A stretch of 64,000 bases of DNA from Bog-159 sp963738345 (GCA_963738345.1 CAVTWI010000002.1:6944001-7008000); one strand, 5' to 3'; shown: positions 54,164-63,581, counted from the first letter of the stretch. Numbers and translations: made by a program. The notes: generated by a model from the letters alone, not told the origin.

Positions 54164-54782
54164 GTGAGCAAACCCAAAAGCGGAGTCTCGCGGCGTGGCT
54201 TTATCCGCGGCGCGAGCATCGGCACCGGAGTATTAGGCGCGGGTATTCTTGACAAGAAGGCGCTGGCGGCTCCCGCGGCCGAAGGCAAATTCATCGGGCC
54301 CGGCGCGGTACCGATCACGCTAAAGATCAACGGCAAACCGCAGACTCTGACGCTCGAGCCGCGCGTCACACTGCTGGACGCGTTGCGCAATCATCTGGAA
54401 CTGACGGGCGCGAAGCGCGTTTGCGACCGGGCGACTTGCGGCGCCTGCACCGTCATCCTGAACGGGAAGTCGGTGTATAGCTGCACGGTGCTGGCGATCG
54501 ACGCGCAGGGCAAAGACATCCAGACCATCGAAGGCATTTCGAACGGAAAGCCGCACCCGGTTTCCGAAGCGTTCGTGAACAACGACGGGCAGCAGTGCGG
54601 CTATTGCACGCCGGGATTCGTGATGGCGGCCAAGGCTTTCCTGGACCACAATCCGAACCCCAGCTTACGAAGAAGTGAAGACCGGACTGTGCGGCAACCT
54701 GTGCCGCTGCGGCACCTACGTGGGCGTGCGCCAGGCGGTACTGGAAGCGGCCAAGGAAATGAAGGGAGGGAACCATGCCTGA
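54164..54782 (+). CDS. TAT-exported 2Fe-2S subunit of a molybdenum hydroxylase, one frameshift
   Basis: GTG 54164 is chosen because an AAGGAG element ends eight bases upstream; an ATG at 54137 is in frame but badly placed. A twin-arginine signal (VSRRGFIRGASIGTGVLGAG) precedes a plant-type ferredoxin domain with CDRATCGACTVILNGKSVYSC. The second 2Fe-2S domain follows: CGYCTPGF and, after a break near 54665, GLCGNLCRCGTYVGVRQAVL. Subunits of this type pass electrons in isoquinoline oxidoreductase or PaoABC-like enzymes, and the TAT signal would carry the folded complex to the periplasm. The last eight bases overlap the Mo subunit gene. Confidence 0.92.
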
Positions 54783-56919
54783 GTACAGTTGGCCTCCGAT
54801 GGACGAGCGGCGGGTGATCGGGAAACCGACCAAGCGCCGTGACGGACTGGAAAAATCGACGGGCCGGGCGAAATATTCGTCCGACCAAAAGCCGCCGGGC
54901 ATGTTGTTCGGCGCGCTGCTGACATCGCCTCATGCGCACGCGCGCATCACCAGCATCGATACCAGCGAAGCCGAGCAATTGCCGGGCGTGACGGCGGTAC
55001 GGGTGATGCCGGGAGCCGGCGCCGGCAAGGAAGTGCAGTGGGAAGGCACCGAGATCGCCATGGCCGCGGCGGTGAGCGAAGAGATCGCCAACGACGCGGT
55101 GCGCAAGATCAAGGTGCAGTATGAAGTGCTGCCGCACCTGGTGCGGGAAGACGATCTGGCCAAGGCGGGCAATCGCGCGAAAGCCGCGGGCGAGCAGGTG
55201 ACCGGCGATCCGGACAAGGCATTTCAGGAAGCGGACTGCCCTGGTGGAGGCAACTACGGCATTCCGGTGATTACGCATTGCTGCCTGGAACCGCACGGCA
55301 ATATCGTGCAGTTCAACGGCGACCACATGAACCTATGGCCGTCCACGCAGAACGTTTCGGGCATCGGCGGCGATCTAGGCAAAGCGCTCGAAGTGCCCGC
55401 GGCCAATGTCCACGTCGAGATGCAATACATCGGCGGCGGATTCGGCAGCAAGTTCGTAGCGGACAATTGGGGCGTGCAGGCGGCGCTGCTTTCGAAGGCC
55501 AGCGGCGGCAAGCCGGTGAAGATGTACCTGGACCGCGCCACGGAATTGCAGATCGCGCGGCAACCGTCCGTCGGCGTTCGCCAAGATCAAAGTGGCGGCG
55601 AAGAAGGACGGCACCATCACGGCGTGGCAGTCGGAATCGTGGGCTACCGGCGGGATGGGCGGCGGCGGCATGCCGCCATTGCCGTACGTGTTCACCGAGA
55701 TTCCCAACAAGCGGCTGAACCACACGGCGGTGTCGATGAATGCGGGCGGCGCGCGGGCGTGGCGCGCTCCGAATCATCCGCAGGCATCGTTCCTGACGTG
55801 CTCGGCGCTGGAGGATCTGGCGGCCAAGCTGCGCATGGATCCGATGGAGCTGTTCCTGAAGAACCTGCGGATACACCAACGCGCGAGGCCACTTACAAAG
55901 CGCAATTGCAGAAGGCCGCCGAGATCATGGAATGGCAGAAGCGCTGGCATCCGCGCGGCGAAGGCCACGGACCGGTGAAGCAGGGGCTGGGCGTGGCGGT
56001 CAATACCTGGGGCGGCGGCGGACATGCCAGCCAGTGCCGCACGACCATCAATCCGGACGGCTCGGTGGTGCTGGAAATCGGCACGCAGGATCTGGGCACC
56101 GGTACGCGCACCGCGATCACCATGGTGGCGGCGGAGACGCTGGGCCTGCCGCTGGGCGCGATCAACCTGCGCATCGGCAATAGCGATTATCCGCCCGACG
56201 GCGCATCCGGCGGGTCGACGACCATCGGCGGCGTTTCGCCATCGACGCTGAAATCGACCACCAACGCGCGCAACAAACTGTTCGCAGTGGTGGCGCCGGC
56301 GCTGGGCGTGACGCCCGATCAACTGGCGGCCGTGGACGGGCGCATCCAGGTGAAGGGCAATCCGTCGAAGAGCATGCCCTGGCAGGATGCCTGCCGCAAG
56401 CTGGGCAGCAACAAGATCTCGGAGATGGGCGAGAACAATCCGCGCAATCCCGGCGGTTTGATGTCGCAGGGCGTGGGCGGCGTGCAGATGGCGGACGTTT
56501 CGGTGGATACCGAGACCGGCATCGTGAAGATGAACAAGTTCGTGGCGGTGCAGGACTGCGGCCTGATCGATCAATCCGAAGCTGGCCGAGAGCCAGATTC
56601 ACGGCGCGGCCATCATGGGCATTTGCGGCGCGCTGTTCGAAGAGCGCGTGATGGACCAGCAGACGCGGCAAGTATCTGAATGCCGACATGGAGTTTTACA
56701 AACTGGCGGGCATCGCGGACATCGGCGAGATCATGGTGCACATGGATATTACGCCGGAGAACGATAAGCGCGGCGTGATCGGGCTGGGCGAGCCGCCGGC
56801 CATCGGCGTGATTGCCGTGTATCGCCAACGCGGTGGCCAATGCCATCGGCGTGCGGGTGCCGCAGGTGCCGCTGACCGCGGACCGCGTGCTGGCGGCCCT
56901 GGAAGGGAGGAACGCATAA
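54775..56919 (+). CDS. Molybdopterin-binding large subunit of a molybdenum hydroxylase, frameshifted
   Basis: MPEYSWPPMDERRVIGKPTK opens a protein of about 712 residues. Blocks: GRAKYSSDQKPPGMLFGALL, SPHAHARITSIDTSEAEQLP, EVLPHLVREDDL, the Mo-site QYIGGGFGSKFVADNWGVQA, MNAGGARAWRAPNHPQASFL, GLGVAVNTWGGGGHASQCRT, EIGTQDLGTGTRTAITMVAA, GGSTTIGGVSPSTLKSTTNA, and IGLGEPPAIGVIA with the conserved catalytic-type Glu. Breaks occur near 55240, 55575, 55870, 56580, 56670 and 56825. The overlap with the flanking genes (ATG inside the previous gene, TAATG at the end) shows one operon. Aldehydes or N-heterocycles are typical substrates of the family. Confidence 0.92.
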
Positions 56920-57907
56920 TGCAAGCCTTCGAATATGCCAATCCGCAACGGTGCGCGAAGCGGTGGGCATGCTGGGCGCGCGCTGGGGCGAAGTGGATGT
57001 GCTGGCCGGCGGCACGGATCTGCTCAGCCTGATGAAGGAGAACCTGGAAACACCGCAGCGCGTGGTGAACATCAAGAACATCAAGGAACTCGGCGGCATC
57101 ACGGAAGCACGGCGCAGGAATTGCGGATCGGCGCGGCGGTCACGTTGGACGAACTGGAACGGAGTCCCGAGATCCGGCGCTACTTATCCGGCGCTGGCGC
57201 AGGCGGCGCGCGGCGTGAGCAGTCCGCAGATCCGCAATATGGGTACGGTGGGCGGCGATCTCTGCCAGCGTCCGCGCTGCTGGTATTACCGCAACGGGTT
57301 TGGGCTGCTGGGCCAGGATAAAGACGGCAAATCGCTGATCCCGGGCGGGGAGAACAAGTATCACGCCATCTTCGGCAATAGCGGTCCGGCATACTTCGTG
57401 AGCGCTTCCAGCCTGGGCCCGGCGCTGGTGGCGCTGGGCGCGAAGATCCGGCTGGTTTCGGCTTCGGGCACGCGCGATGTGGATGCGGCGAAGTTCTTCG
57501 TGACCCCGCAGAACGCCGGCGAGCCGGGAGATCGCGCTGCTGCCGAACGAACTGGTGACCGAGATCGTACTGCCGGCGACGGATACCCACAGCGCCACTT
57601 ATGAAGTGCGGCAGAAGGAAGCGCTGGACTGGCCGCTGGTGACGGCTTCGGTGGTGCTGAATATGACGGGCGACACGGTTTCGAGCGCGCGCATCGTATT
57701 GGGGCATGTGGCGCCCACGCCGTGGGTGGCGGCAGAAGCGCAGACGGCGATCTCGGGCAAAGCGGTCTCGGAGGCGGTAGCGGCGGAAGTCGGCAAGGCG
57801 GCGCTCGAAGGGCGCTACGCCGCTCAGCCAGAATCGCTACAAGGTGCAATTGGCGCGCGTCGCGGTAAAGCGCGCGATGCTGATGGCGGCGAGTGGGAAA
57901 GGTATAG
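56919..57907 (+). CDS. FAD-binding subunit of a molybdenum hydroxylase, frameshifted
   Basis: Starts MQAFEYANP; after a break near 56950 it reads TVREAVGMLGARWGEVDVLA and the FAD loop AGGTDLLSLMKENL. A second FAD motif is SSPQIRNMGTVGGDLCQRPRCWYYRNGFG. YFVSASSLGPALVALGAKIR and ALDWPLVTASVVLNMTGDTV follow, and the end reads VQLARVAVKRAMLMAASGK. Breaks are near 56950, 57110, 57185, 57525 and 57830, and the proposed stop TAG (57905-57907) needs one more shift in GGGAAAGG. The subunit passes electrons from the Fe-S subunit to an acceptor. The CxxxxxC pair is shorter than the 4Fe-4S insertion of PaoB, so an extra cluster is doubtful. Confidence 0.88.
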
Positions 57908-57909
57908 AT

Positions 57910-58125
57910 ATGGAACTACCCGGATTAGTACATGTCGGCATGGAGCGTTGCCAGAATCTGAATTGGAACGGGCAGTTCATCGATGCCGAATGGGACCCGG
58001 CGGTCCAGCAGGGCAACGACCGGTTGTTCTGGTGCCAGCACACTTACAACTGCCTGGGGCCGGACGGCAAGGTTGCGGACGAGGTCGAATGCAACCCGGC
58101 CCGGGAGTGCTACAAGGCGCTGTAA
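57910..58125 (+). CDS. Small Cys-rich protein at the end of the Mo-hydroxylase operon
   Basis: A 71-residue frame beginning MELPGLVHVGMERCQNLNWN two bases after the FAD-subunit stop. It has no frameshift, unlike all genes just upstream. Five Cys lie in ERCQN, WCQHTYNC and VECNPARECYKAL, with many Trp, Asn and Gln residues. I do not recognise a family. The spacing implies co-translation with the hydroxylase. Possible roles are an assembly factor, a metal- or cluster-binding partner, or a small electron carrier; none is shown by the sequence. Confidence 0.6.
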   Translation: MELPGLVHVGMERCQNLNWNGQFIDAEWDPAVQQGNDRLFWCQHTYNCLGPDGKVADEVECNPARECYKAL

Positions 58126-58372
58126 TCCGCGACGAACGAAGCCTAAAGAGTTGGGTGCACGGCAGATAGGTGAAGAGGGTCAAGATGGGGTGGTGACTCG
58201 GCACGGGAGTTGGGGCCGGGCGACAGGGGCCAGGGGCCGGGGATTAGATGTTTTGGTGATTTTGGAGAGGCTGGACAGCACTTTACGGGATTTTGTGGGG
58301 GGGGAGAGACACTACGGGCGCACCCATTGTTGCCGGGCGCTGGGTTGTCAAAGATCTAAGTACGGGAGACAG
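58126..58372. other. Intergenic region with a G-quadruplex-prone tract
   Basis: No ORF is supported. Between 58212 and 58242 there are five closely spaced runs of three or four G on the plus strand, and a further run of eight G lies near 58300. The region lies between convergent genes. Confidence 0.5.
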
Positions 58373-58927
58373 TTAACGGGTGTCGGTGGTATCGGGCGCG
58401 CAGAAGACTGGATGGCCGACGGGTTCCGACATGACAAAGCCAGGATGCGGTTTCACCTGGTTATTGCGCACGGGCTGCAGGGGTTCGATGGGCGCTGCTT
58501 CCGGTTGCGTGGGACGCTGCTTTTGTAGCTTTTGCAGATAGTCGACAGCGTCGCGGAATTCTTTTTCGAATTTAGTACGCTGTTTGTCGACTTCGGCGAG
58601 CATGGCGAAGCGCCGTTCGCCGAAGGGGACTTCCTGGTAGATCCGGTTTTCAGAGTTGGCATTGCGGATGAGGTGCCACTGCGCAATGACGACGGTTTCG
58701 AAGCAGCACATTTCGAGGCGCGTGCGGGGATTAAAATCGGCACACAGTTCGTCCCAAAGCTGGGAGTAAGCAGCCGCATTTTCGGTGGGAAGGATAATGG
58801 TGCGCGTGCGCAGGCCGAAGGTGAGGGCGTTGAAGCGGATGGCTTCGCGACCCTCGGGAGTCTTCGGGCCGCAGGACTTCTGGGCGTTCTGTTTATTCGC
58901 TTCATGTTGCTTGTCTGATACCAACAT
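58373..58927 (-). CDS. Small protein of an acidobacterial multi-copy family, function unknown
   Basis: The open frame extends further upstream, but ATG 58927 has a strong AAAGGAG seven bases before it and gives 184 residues. The N-terminal block MLVSDKQHEANKQNAQKSCG, then PKTPEGREAIRFNALTFGL, matches a type of small protein very common in Acidobacteria and relatives ('..NAQKSTGPKTxEGKxxSRFNALKHGL..'). It is followed by a helical part (YSQLWDELCADFNPRTRLEM, FEKEFRDAVDYLQKLQKQRP) and a Pro/Gln-rich tail. These genes are scattered in many copies and have been suspected of belonging to mobile or selfish units; no activity is known to me. Confidence 0.72.
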   Translation of the reverse strand: MLVSDKQHEANKQNAQKSCGPKTPEGREAIRFNALTFGLRTRTIILPTENAAAYSQLWDELCADFNPRTRLEMCCFETVVIAQWHLIRNANSENRIYQEVPFGERRFAMLAEVDKQRTKFEKEFRDAVDYLQKLQKQRPTQPEAAPIEPLQPVRNNQVKPHPGFVMSEPVGHPVFCAPDTTDTR

Positions 58928-59547
58928 ATATTTGCTCCTTTGATGGCGGGGTGGACCCGCTTCCGATTTGAGTAGAGCATGCGCCGGGTAGGAACGCGCG
59001 GGTGAGGCAGTGCAAGCGGTTGGATCGAGAGGGCGATGAATATTTTTGCGAGCTGTCACCCGCGATGCCCCGCCCGGGCGGTGCGGGTGGACGCGCGCGA
59101 TTTCGTCATTGCTATCGGCTACGGCGGTGGCGGTTTGTGAGCGATAGAGTCGCGCCTGATCGCTCATGATGGCTCGGCGCAGACCAATCCTCTGAATCAC
59201 GTTTTGCAAACGGTGACGAACTGCTATTTCGAAGCGGCCGTAGACATCGCCATCAATGCAGTGAGTTTTCCAGGATTTCCCGAATAAGTCTGCCGAGAAC
59301 TGCGCGAATAAGTGTTCGCGTCAAGAACGGCCATTTCAGGTTCGAGCCTTTCGACGCCGGCAGCGCGCTTCCTTAAAGGCATTTACCTGTTCATTCTCGG
59401 CAACACCATTGCAGCGAGTTGTGCATCCAGTTGTACGGCGGCAGTTCGCAGAACGACGGGGTGTGCCGAACTTCTGCCCGTAGGAGCGGGCTACTCTGGG
59501 CCAGGCCGGTCGTCATGGGGCGGACTCACGACGGCAACCGGCGGTTA
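58928..59547. other. 620-bp region without a recognisable gene
   Basis: Short frames here on both strands lack a start with a Shine-Dalgarno and lack family motifs. The first ~20 bases hold the ribosome binding site of the gene to the left. The rest may contain a promoter for that gene and the 3' end of the kinase transcript; I see no repeat, tRNA or hairpin of note. Confidence 0.45.
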
Positions 59548-60699
59548 TCACAGCTTGGCCCGCGACTTCGAACCTGCGGTCGTCAAGCGGGAGGACCGGG
59601 GAAACGGGTGTCTACATTTCATGTTGAGGCGCACGGTTGGGCGCGATGGGACAGCCTCGGCGAGGGCATCGCGCAGGACGTGGCCGGCGGAGGGCTGGCG
59701 GTGCGCGGGATCGATGGAGAGAGCCCGGGCGATGGCGCCATCGAGCGCATGCGGGATTCCGGGCACAGCGGTTCTGAGGCGGGGGGGGGCTTCGGTGGCG
59801 CGGCGGATCACGGCGGGCAGGAGGTCTTCGCGCGGGAAGGGACGCGCGCCGGCGATCATCTCAAAAACGATGAGGCCGAAGGCGTAAACGTCGGCGGCCG
59901 GAGTTACGGCGCCGGTGCGGAACTGTTCGGGCGCCATATAGGCGGGGGATCCGGAGATGGTGGCGGAGAAGGCGGCTTGGTGAATCGCGGAGCCATCCGC
60001 GCGCGACCAGCTTGCCAGGCCAAAGTCCATGATGACTGGAAAGAGGGTGCCATGGCGATCGGCCACTAGCATGATGTTGTCGGGTTTCAGGTCGCGGTGA
60101 ACGAGGCCTTCGGCATGCAGGGCATCAATGCCGGCGGCCAAGCCCGAGGCGATGCGCAGGGCTTCGGCGAGCGGTATAGATCCACGGGAGAGGCGGTCCG
60201 CCAAGGTTTCGCCGGAGAGATATTTCATGGTGAAGGCGGCGAGGTTATCGCCTCGCGCATCGTCGAACGTGAACAGATCGAAGACAGGGCAGACGTTGCG
60301 GTGGCGCACGGCGCGGGCGGCGGCTATTTCGCGATAGAAGCTTTCCATGGCGCTGGCGTCGCCACGCATTTCGGGATGCAGGGCTTTCAGGGCAACCGGC
60401 CCAAGGAAGCGGTCTTCGGCCAGAAAGGTTGATCCGGAGCCGCCTGCGCCAAGTTCCTTCAGAATGCGGAACCGTCCTCCCAAGAGGTCGCCGGGGCAGA
60501 TGCCGGTAGGAGGCTGCGGCGAGTCCACCAATTCGTCGATGGCGCCGGGGAGGGAGAGCAAGCGTAGGGCGTCAGCGAGCAACTCGGGGTCAGTTCCGCA
60601 GCGCTCGGCGGCAAAGGCGTGGCGTTGTGGAGAAGGAAGATCGAGGGCCTCTTCGACGATCTGGTTCACCAATTCAAAACGGTCGCAAGGATCAGGCAT
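59548..60699 (-). CDS. Hanks-type serine/threonine protein kinase
   Basis: ATG 60699 (MPDPCDRFELVNQIVEEALD) has GGAGG eight bases upstream and overlaps the sigma factor stop, so the two are translationally coupled. The product has 383 residues. A ~75-residue N-terminal helical region typical of sigma-linked kinases precedes the kinase: Gly-loop LGAGGSGSTFLA (83-93), K105 in VALKAL, catalytic HRDLKPDN (201-208), DFG 225-227 and APE 256-258. It ends after the C-lobe with a basic tail; no membrane helix or WD40/TPR sensor follows, unlike many acidobacterial relatives. It probably phosphorylates the partner sigma factor or its regulators. Confidence 0.93.
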   Translation of the reverse strand: MPDPCDRFELVNQIVEEALDLPSPQRHAFAAERCGTDPELLADALRLLSLPGAIDELVDSPQPPTGICPGDLLGGRFRILKELGAGGSGSTFLAEDRFLGPVALKALHPEMRGDASAMESFYREIAAARAVRHRNVCPVFDLFTFDDARGDNLAAFTMKYLSGETLADRLSRGSIPLAEALRIASGLAAGIDALHAEGLVHRDLKPDNIMLVADRHGTLFPVIMDFGLASWSRADGSAIHQAAFSATISGSPAYMAPEQFRTGAVTPAADVYAFGLIVFEMIAGARPFPREDLLPAVIRRATEAPPRLRTAVPGIPHALDGAIARALSIDPAHRQPSAGHVLRDALAEAVPSRPTVRLNMKCRHPFPRSSRLTTAGSKSRAKL

Positions 60700-61252
60700 G
60701 GTGGTTTCCTCCGTTGCGAGGGGGCGACTGCAGTACGTCAAGCAAACGGAGTCGGGCTACGCGCCACTGGCGGCGGACGGAGCGGGTGGACACGCCCATG
60801 ATGCGGGCGATTTCGGATTCGCTGAAACCGGCGAAATAGCGAAGTTCGACGAGGGTGGCCAGGCGCGGCGACTGGAGCGCCAGTTTGTCGAGGGCGGCGG
60901 CGATGGCCAGGGTCTGTTCGGGGTTGCCGGCATTGGCGACATCGGCATCGTGCCACTCGATGCGCTGGAGGGCGCCGCCGTGAGAGGCCGCTCTTTTCCT
61001 GCGGGCATGGTCGACGAGCAGGTTTTTCATCACGCGGCTGACCAATCGGACGTAATGGGAGGCGTCGGCAACGGCGAGGCGGCGTGAGCGGGCGAGGGAA
61101 AGCCAGGCCTCGTGAACCAGAATGGTGGGGCTCATGGATTGGGCGTTGTATTCGGTGCGAAGGTAGCGGCGGGCCTGGGCACGCAGGGCGCCATAGAGCG
61201 ATTCGAAATTGCAATCACCGCTGTTGAGGGGCGATGGGGTAGCGACAGTCAT
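60692..61252 (-). CDS. ECF-type RNA polymerase sigma factor (TIGR02999-like)
   Basis: A 186-residue sigma factor preceded by AGGAGGAG. Region 2: FESLYGALRAQARRYLRTEY, SPTILVHEAWLSLARSRRL, YVRLVSRVMKNLLVDHARRK, the form typical of the Sigma70_ECF/TIGR02999 group. Region 4: LVELRYFAGFSESEIARIMG and VSTRSVRRQWRVARLRLLDV. Members of this group are usually encoded with Ser/Thr kinases and controlled by phosphorylation instead of an anti-sigma factor. The overlap with the kinase start fits that. Its targets are unknown; the secreted kelch protein and the two paralogues upstream are candidates by position only. Confidence 0.93.
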   Translation of the reverse strand: MTVATPSPLNSGDCNFESLYGALRAQARRYLRTEYNAQSMSPTILVHEAWLSLARSRRLAVADASHYVRLVSRVMKNLLVDHARRKRAASHGGALQRIEWHDADVANAGNPEQTLAIAAALDKLALQSPRLATLVELRYFAGFSESEIARIMGVSTRSVRRQWRVARLRLLDVLQSPPRNGGNHHA

Positions 61253-61296
61253 TAGATCTCCTCCTGGGTCTGTGGATGGGGACGGGCAGGAAGGAG

Positions 61297-61326
61297 AAAG
61301 TCCTTCAACGGGGGCGCGGGAGGCGT
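61297..61326 (-). repeat. Intergenic unit, copy without a full hairpin
   Basis: Contains AAAGTCCTTCAAC followed by GGGGGCGCGGGAGGCGT, closely related to the units at 62466-62505 and 63582-63629. It lies just downstream of the kelch gene. The second arm that makes the other two into hairpins is absent. Confidence 0.5.
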
Positions 61327-61336
61327 AAGGGGGTAC

Positions 61337-62376
61337 TTAGGGCGCCACGGCAAGGAACCACGTGTCATCGAGCAGGGGGCCGGCAGTGGCGCCGCCGAAC
61401 ATCAGTAGCACGTGGCGGTGGGCATCATAAGCCATGGCCTGGGCGTTCCGGGCGGTGGGATTAGTGGTTGGATAGATCTCCGTCCAATTGGTGCCATTCC
61501 AGGTCCAGGTGTCATTTAGACTAACGGAACAACAAGTTCCGACCGCTCCGCCAAATAGCACGACCTCGCCGAGGGCGGCGTCATAGGCGATTCCAGGTCC
61601 ATTGCGAGGGGAGGGAGAGGACGCGGGAAAGTGTTGCGTCCAGTCATGTCCGTCCCAGGTCCAAGTATCGTTGAGTGGATGAGGTTGGTGGTGACACCGC
61701 CAAAAAGGACAACTGTGCTGGTGGCGCGATCGTAGACTAACTGGTTGGCGGCGCGTCCGGACGGGTGTGATCGGGGATGTAACTCGGACCAAGTCTTGGT
61801 TAACCCGTCCCACGCCCAGGTATCGCTGAACGCGTCGTCGCCGCCGGGCGTATTACTCCCGCCGAAAAGCAGCACTCTCTTGATGGCCGGATCGTAGACC
61901 ATGGTGGACCACAACCTGGGCGATGGAGATACGGGCGGGAATAGCTGGGTCCAGGCAGCTCCGTCCCAGATCCAGGTGTCGCCGAAAGCGGTTCCGGCGG
62001 TGAAGGGGAAGGCCGAGCCTCCGAAGAGTACCATGTTACCGGCGGCCCGGTCATACGCCATGGCGGGACCTTGACGGGGGGAAGGCGAGGTGTCCGGCAA
62101 AGCGGGGCGCCACACACCGTTCCAGATCCACGTGTCGCCATAAGCGGACCCGCCGTTGATGCCGCCGAAGAGAACGGTGGAGTGGGTGGCGCCGTCGTAT
62201 GCGATGGCCGCGTCCGCACGAGGTGAAGGAGCGGATGCATATCCAATTTGACTCCAGTTGACGGTTTGGGCGTTTGCGGTGGCGGCGGTTGCGATTGTAG
62301 CGATGCCGGTAAAGAGGAGCGACGCGAGGAGGGGCGTCCGCCAAGTTGTTTTGGACTGCGCTACTGGAGGGGGCAT
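61337..62376 (-). CDS. Secreted kelch-type beta-propeller protein, one frameshift
   Basis: I start at ATG 62376 (MPPPVAQSKTTWRTPLLASL), with AAAGGA eight bases upstream; a signal peptide ends at TATANAQ. The mature chain is made of about six kelch/galactose-oxidase-like repeats of ~50 residues, each with AxAYDxxxxxxVLFGG and DTWxWDGxxWTQ (for example MAYDRAAGNMVLFGGSAFPF, TMVYDPAIKRVLLFGGSNTP). A frame change near 61690 sits in the repeat containing LVYDRATSTVVLFGG; it needs one added base or two removed. Such propellers bind carbohydrates or proteins outside the cell. It lies directly upstream of the sigma gene on the same strand. Confidence 0.85.
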
Positions 62377-62465
62377 TGGTATGTCCTTTCGGATGAGGTG
62401 GATGTTTCGGGGGGCGTTCGCCCGTTCCTGTCGATTATAGTACCGGCTGGACATTTGGGCGGGGG

Positions 62466-62505
62466 CCTTCAGAAGGGCGCGGGAAGCGTAGAGAGCTTCC
62501 CGCGC
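62466..62505 (-). terminator. Hairpin downstream of the unknown-family gene (repeat unit copy)
   Basis: GCGCGGGAAGC (62477-62487) and GCTTCCCGCGC (62495-62505) form a perfect 11-bp stem with a seven-base loop, nine bases beyond the gene's stop. It is preceded on the plus strand by CCTTCAGAAGG, itself a small palindrome. No T-run follows. The same design recurs at 63585-63629. Confidence 0.6.
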
Positions 62506-62513
62506 GAGTGGGA

Positions 62514-63401
62514 TCAGCCGCCGGTGATGGGGCCGCAGTTACCGGAACTAGCGAAATCGATATGCGCCTTAATCGCCTCCGCGTCGTCCGCTATTAGTTG
62601 GGGATCACATGGATCGAGGTTCAGTACGTCCGAAAAGAACATATTCACCTGAGCCCACGACAAGCCAGCGGGGGGTGTGGCGGCAATTAGGGTTGGAGAT
62701 CCGCCGCCGTGCAGGTTAATCGTGGCGCACTGCCCGAGCAGGTCCGCCGCGGCAGCGAAAGCGGCTTCCGCATGGGGGATATCTTCGTCATCCGAGCATG
62801 GGCTAGAAGCAAAGATATGAATCGACTGGAAGTCGTCGGATGGTCCACCGGAGATCCATTTTTTGCAGCGTTCGGCGTCCCAAAGATAGGGGCGACTGTC
62901 GGCAAACCACTTATAAACGAGGATTGGAATGACCGTGGGCCTTTTTGGTACCGGAGGATGGGCGTCCGGTCCGTTCTGTTGTTTCACCGTAATCTCAACG
63001 GTCGGCGGGTTGGTTTCAATCAGTCCAGGCAATATAGCTAAAGGCATGGGCGCGGAGATGTCGAGGCGTGCATTTCCGGGGCAAAGACGTTCCGCTCCAA
63101 CGGTGACGATAATGTCCAGATTATTCTCGGGGATGGATCGAGCGCAATGTTCGCCGTTTCTCTTCCGGTCGCCGACGGCATTTTCGAGGCTGAGTATTCG
63201 CGGCACTTCCGGTGCATCTTTCCAGTTGGTGAGCCATGGTCCCGCCTTATACTGATGGCCCTTAATGTAGGGTGCCAGGATGCGAAGGGTATCACATTTG
63301 GAATCCTCGTTAACCTGGTGAAACAGGGCGAACTCGCCTTGCAGTACAACGTAGAGGGTGCGAGTCTGCGCCCAATTGTGTGGTTGTGGATCTTCACTCA
63401 T
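62514..63401 (-). CDS. Protein of unknown family, paralogue of the gene at the right edge
   Basis: ATG 63401 has AAAGGAG five bases upstream; the product has 295 residues without signal peptide or membrane segment. The N-terminal half contains LYVVLQGEFALFHQ, TLRILAPYIKGHQYKAGPWL and NLDIIVTVGAERLCPGNARL. The C-terminal half contains SDDFQSIHIFASSPCSDDED, HAEAAFAAAADLLGQCATIN, PPAGLSWAQVNMFFSDVLNL and the end FASSGNCGPITGG. The last ~120 residues clearly match the partial protein at 63638-64000. I do not recognise the family. The order (unknown, unknown, kelch, sigma, kinase), all on one strand, suggests a regulated set. Confidence 0.75.
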   Translation of the reverse strand: MSEDPQPHNWAQTRTLYVVLQGEFALFHQVNEDSKCDTLRILAPYIKGHQYKAGPWLTNWKDAPEVPRILSLENAVGDRKRNGEHCARSIPENNLDIIVTVGAERLCPGNARLDISAPMPLAILPGLIETNPPTVEITVKQQNGPDAHPPVPKRPTVIPILVYKWFADSRPYLWDAERCKKWISGGPSDDFQSIHIFASSPCSDDEDIPHAEAAFAAAADLLGQCATINLHGGGSPTLIAATPPAGLSWAQVNMFFSDVLNLDPCDPQLIADDAEAIKAHIDFASSGNCGPITGG

Positions 63402-63581
63402 CTTTTCTCCTTTCGACGTGCGGCCTTGCCGCCCGAGTCTGGAACATCGAAGCCGGTCCTAACGTGGCGGCTTCAGTTTGGGGACACTGCCACATCGGCG
63501 GCGGCCCCGGATCGCGCTTCAGGCACGAATTTCCCTGAAGGGTTGTGAAGTGGATATGGATGGAGACGGGCGGGGGGGGGA

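Noticed and set aside
41353..57907. Programmed frameshifting or genuine pseudogenisation of the dcw and hydroxylase genes
   Set aside because: Too many independent breaks per gene, mostly of one type (one base too many), affecting essential genes on both sides of clean genes; sequence error is the simpler reading.
59312..60069. Two plus-strand ORFs of about 200 codons opposite the kinase C-terminus
   Set aside because: They are antisense shadows of the kinase, Gly/Arg-rich, without motifs; only the unassigned 58928-59547 stretch remains open.
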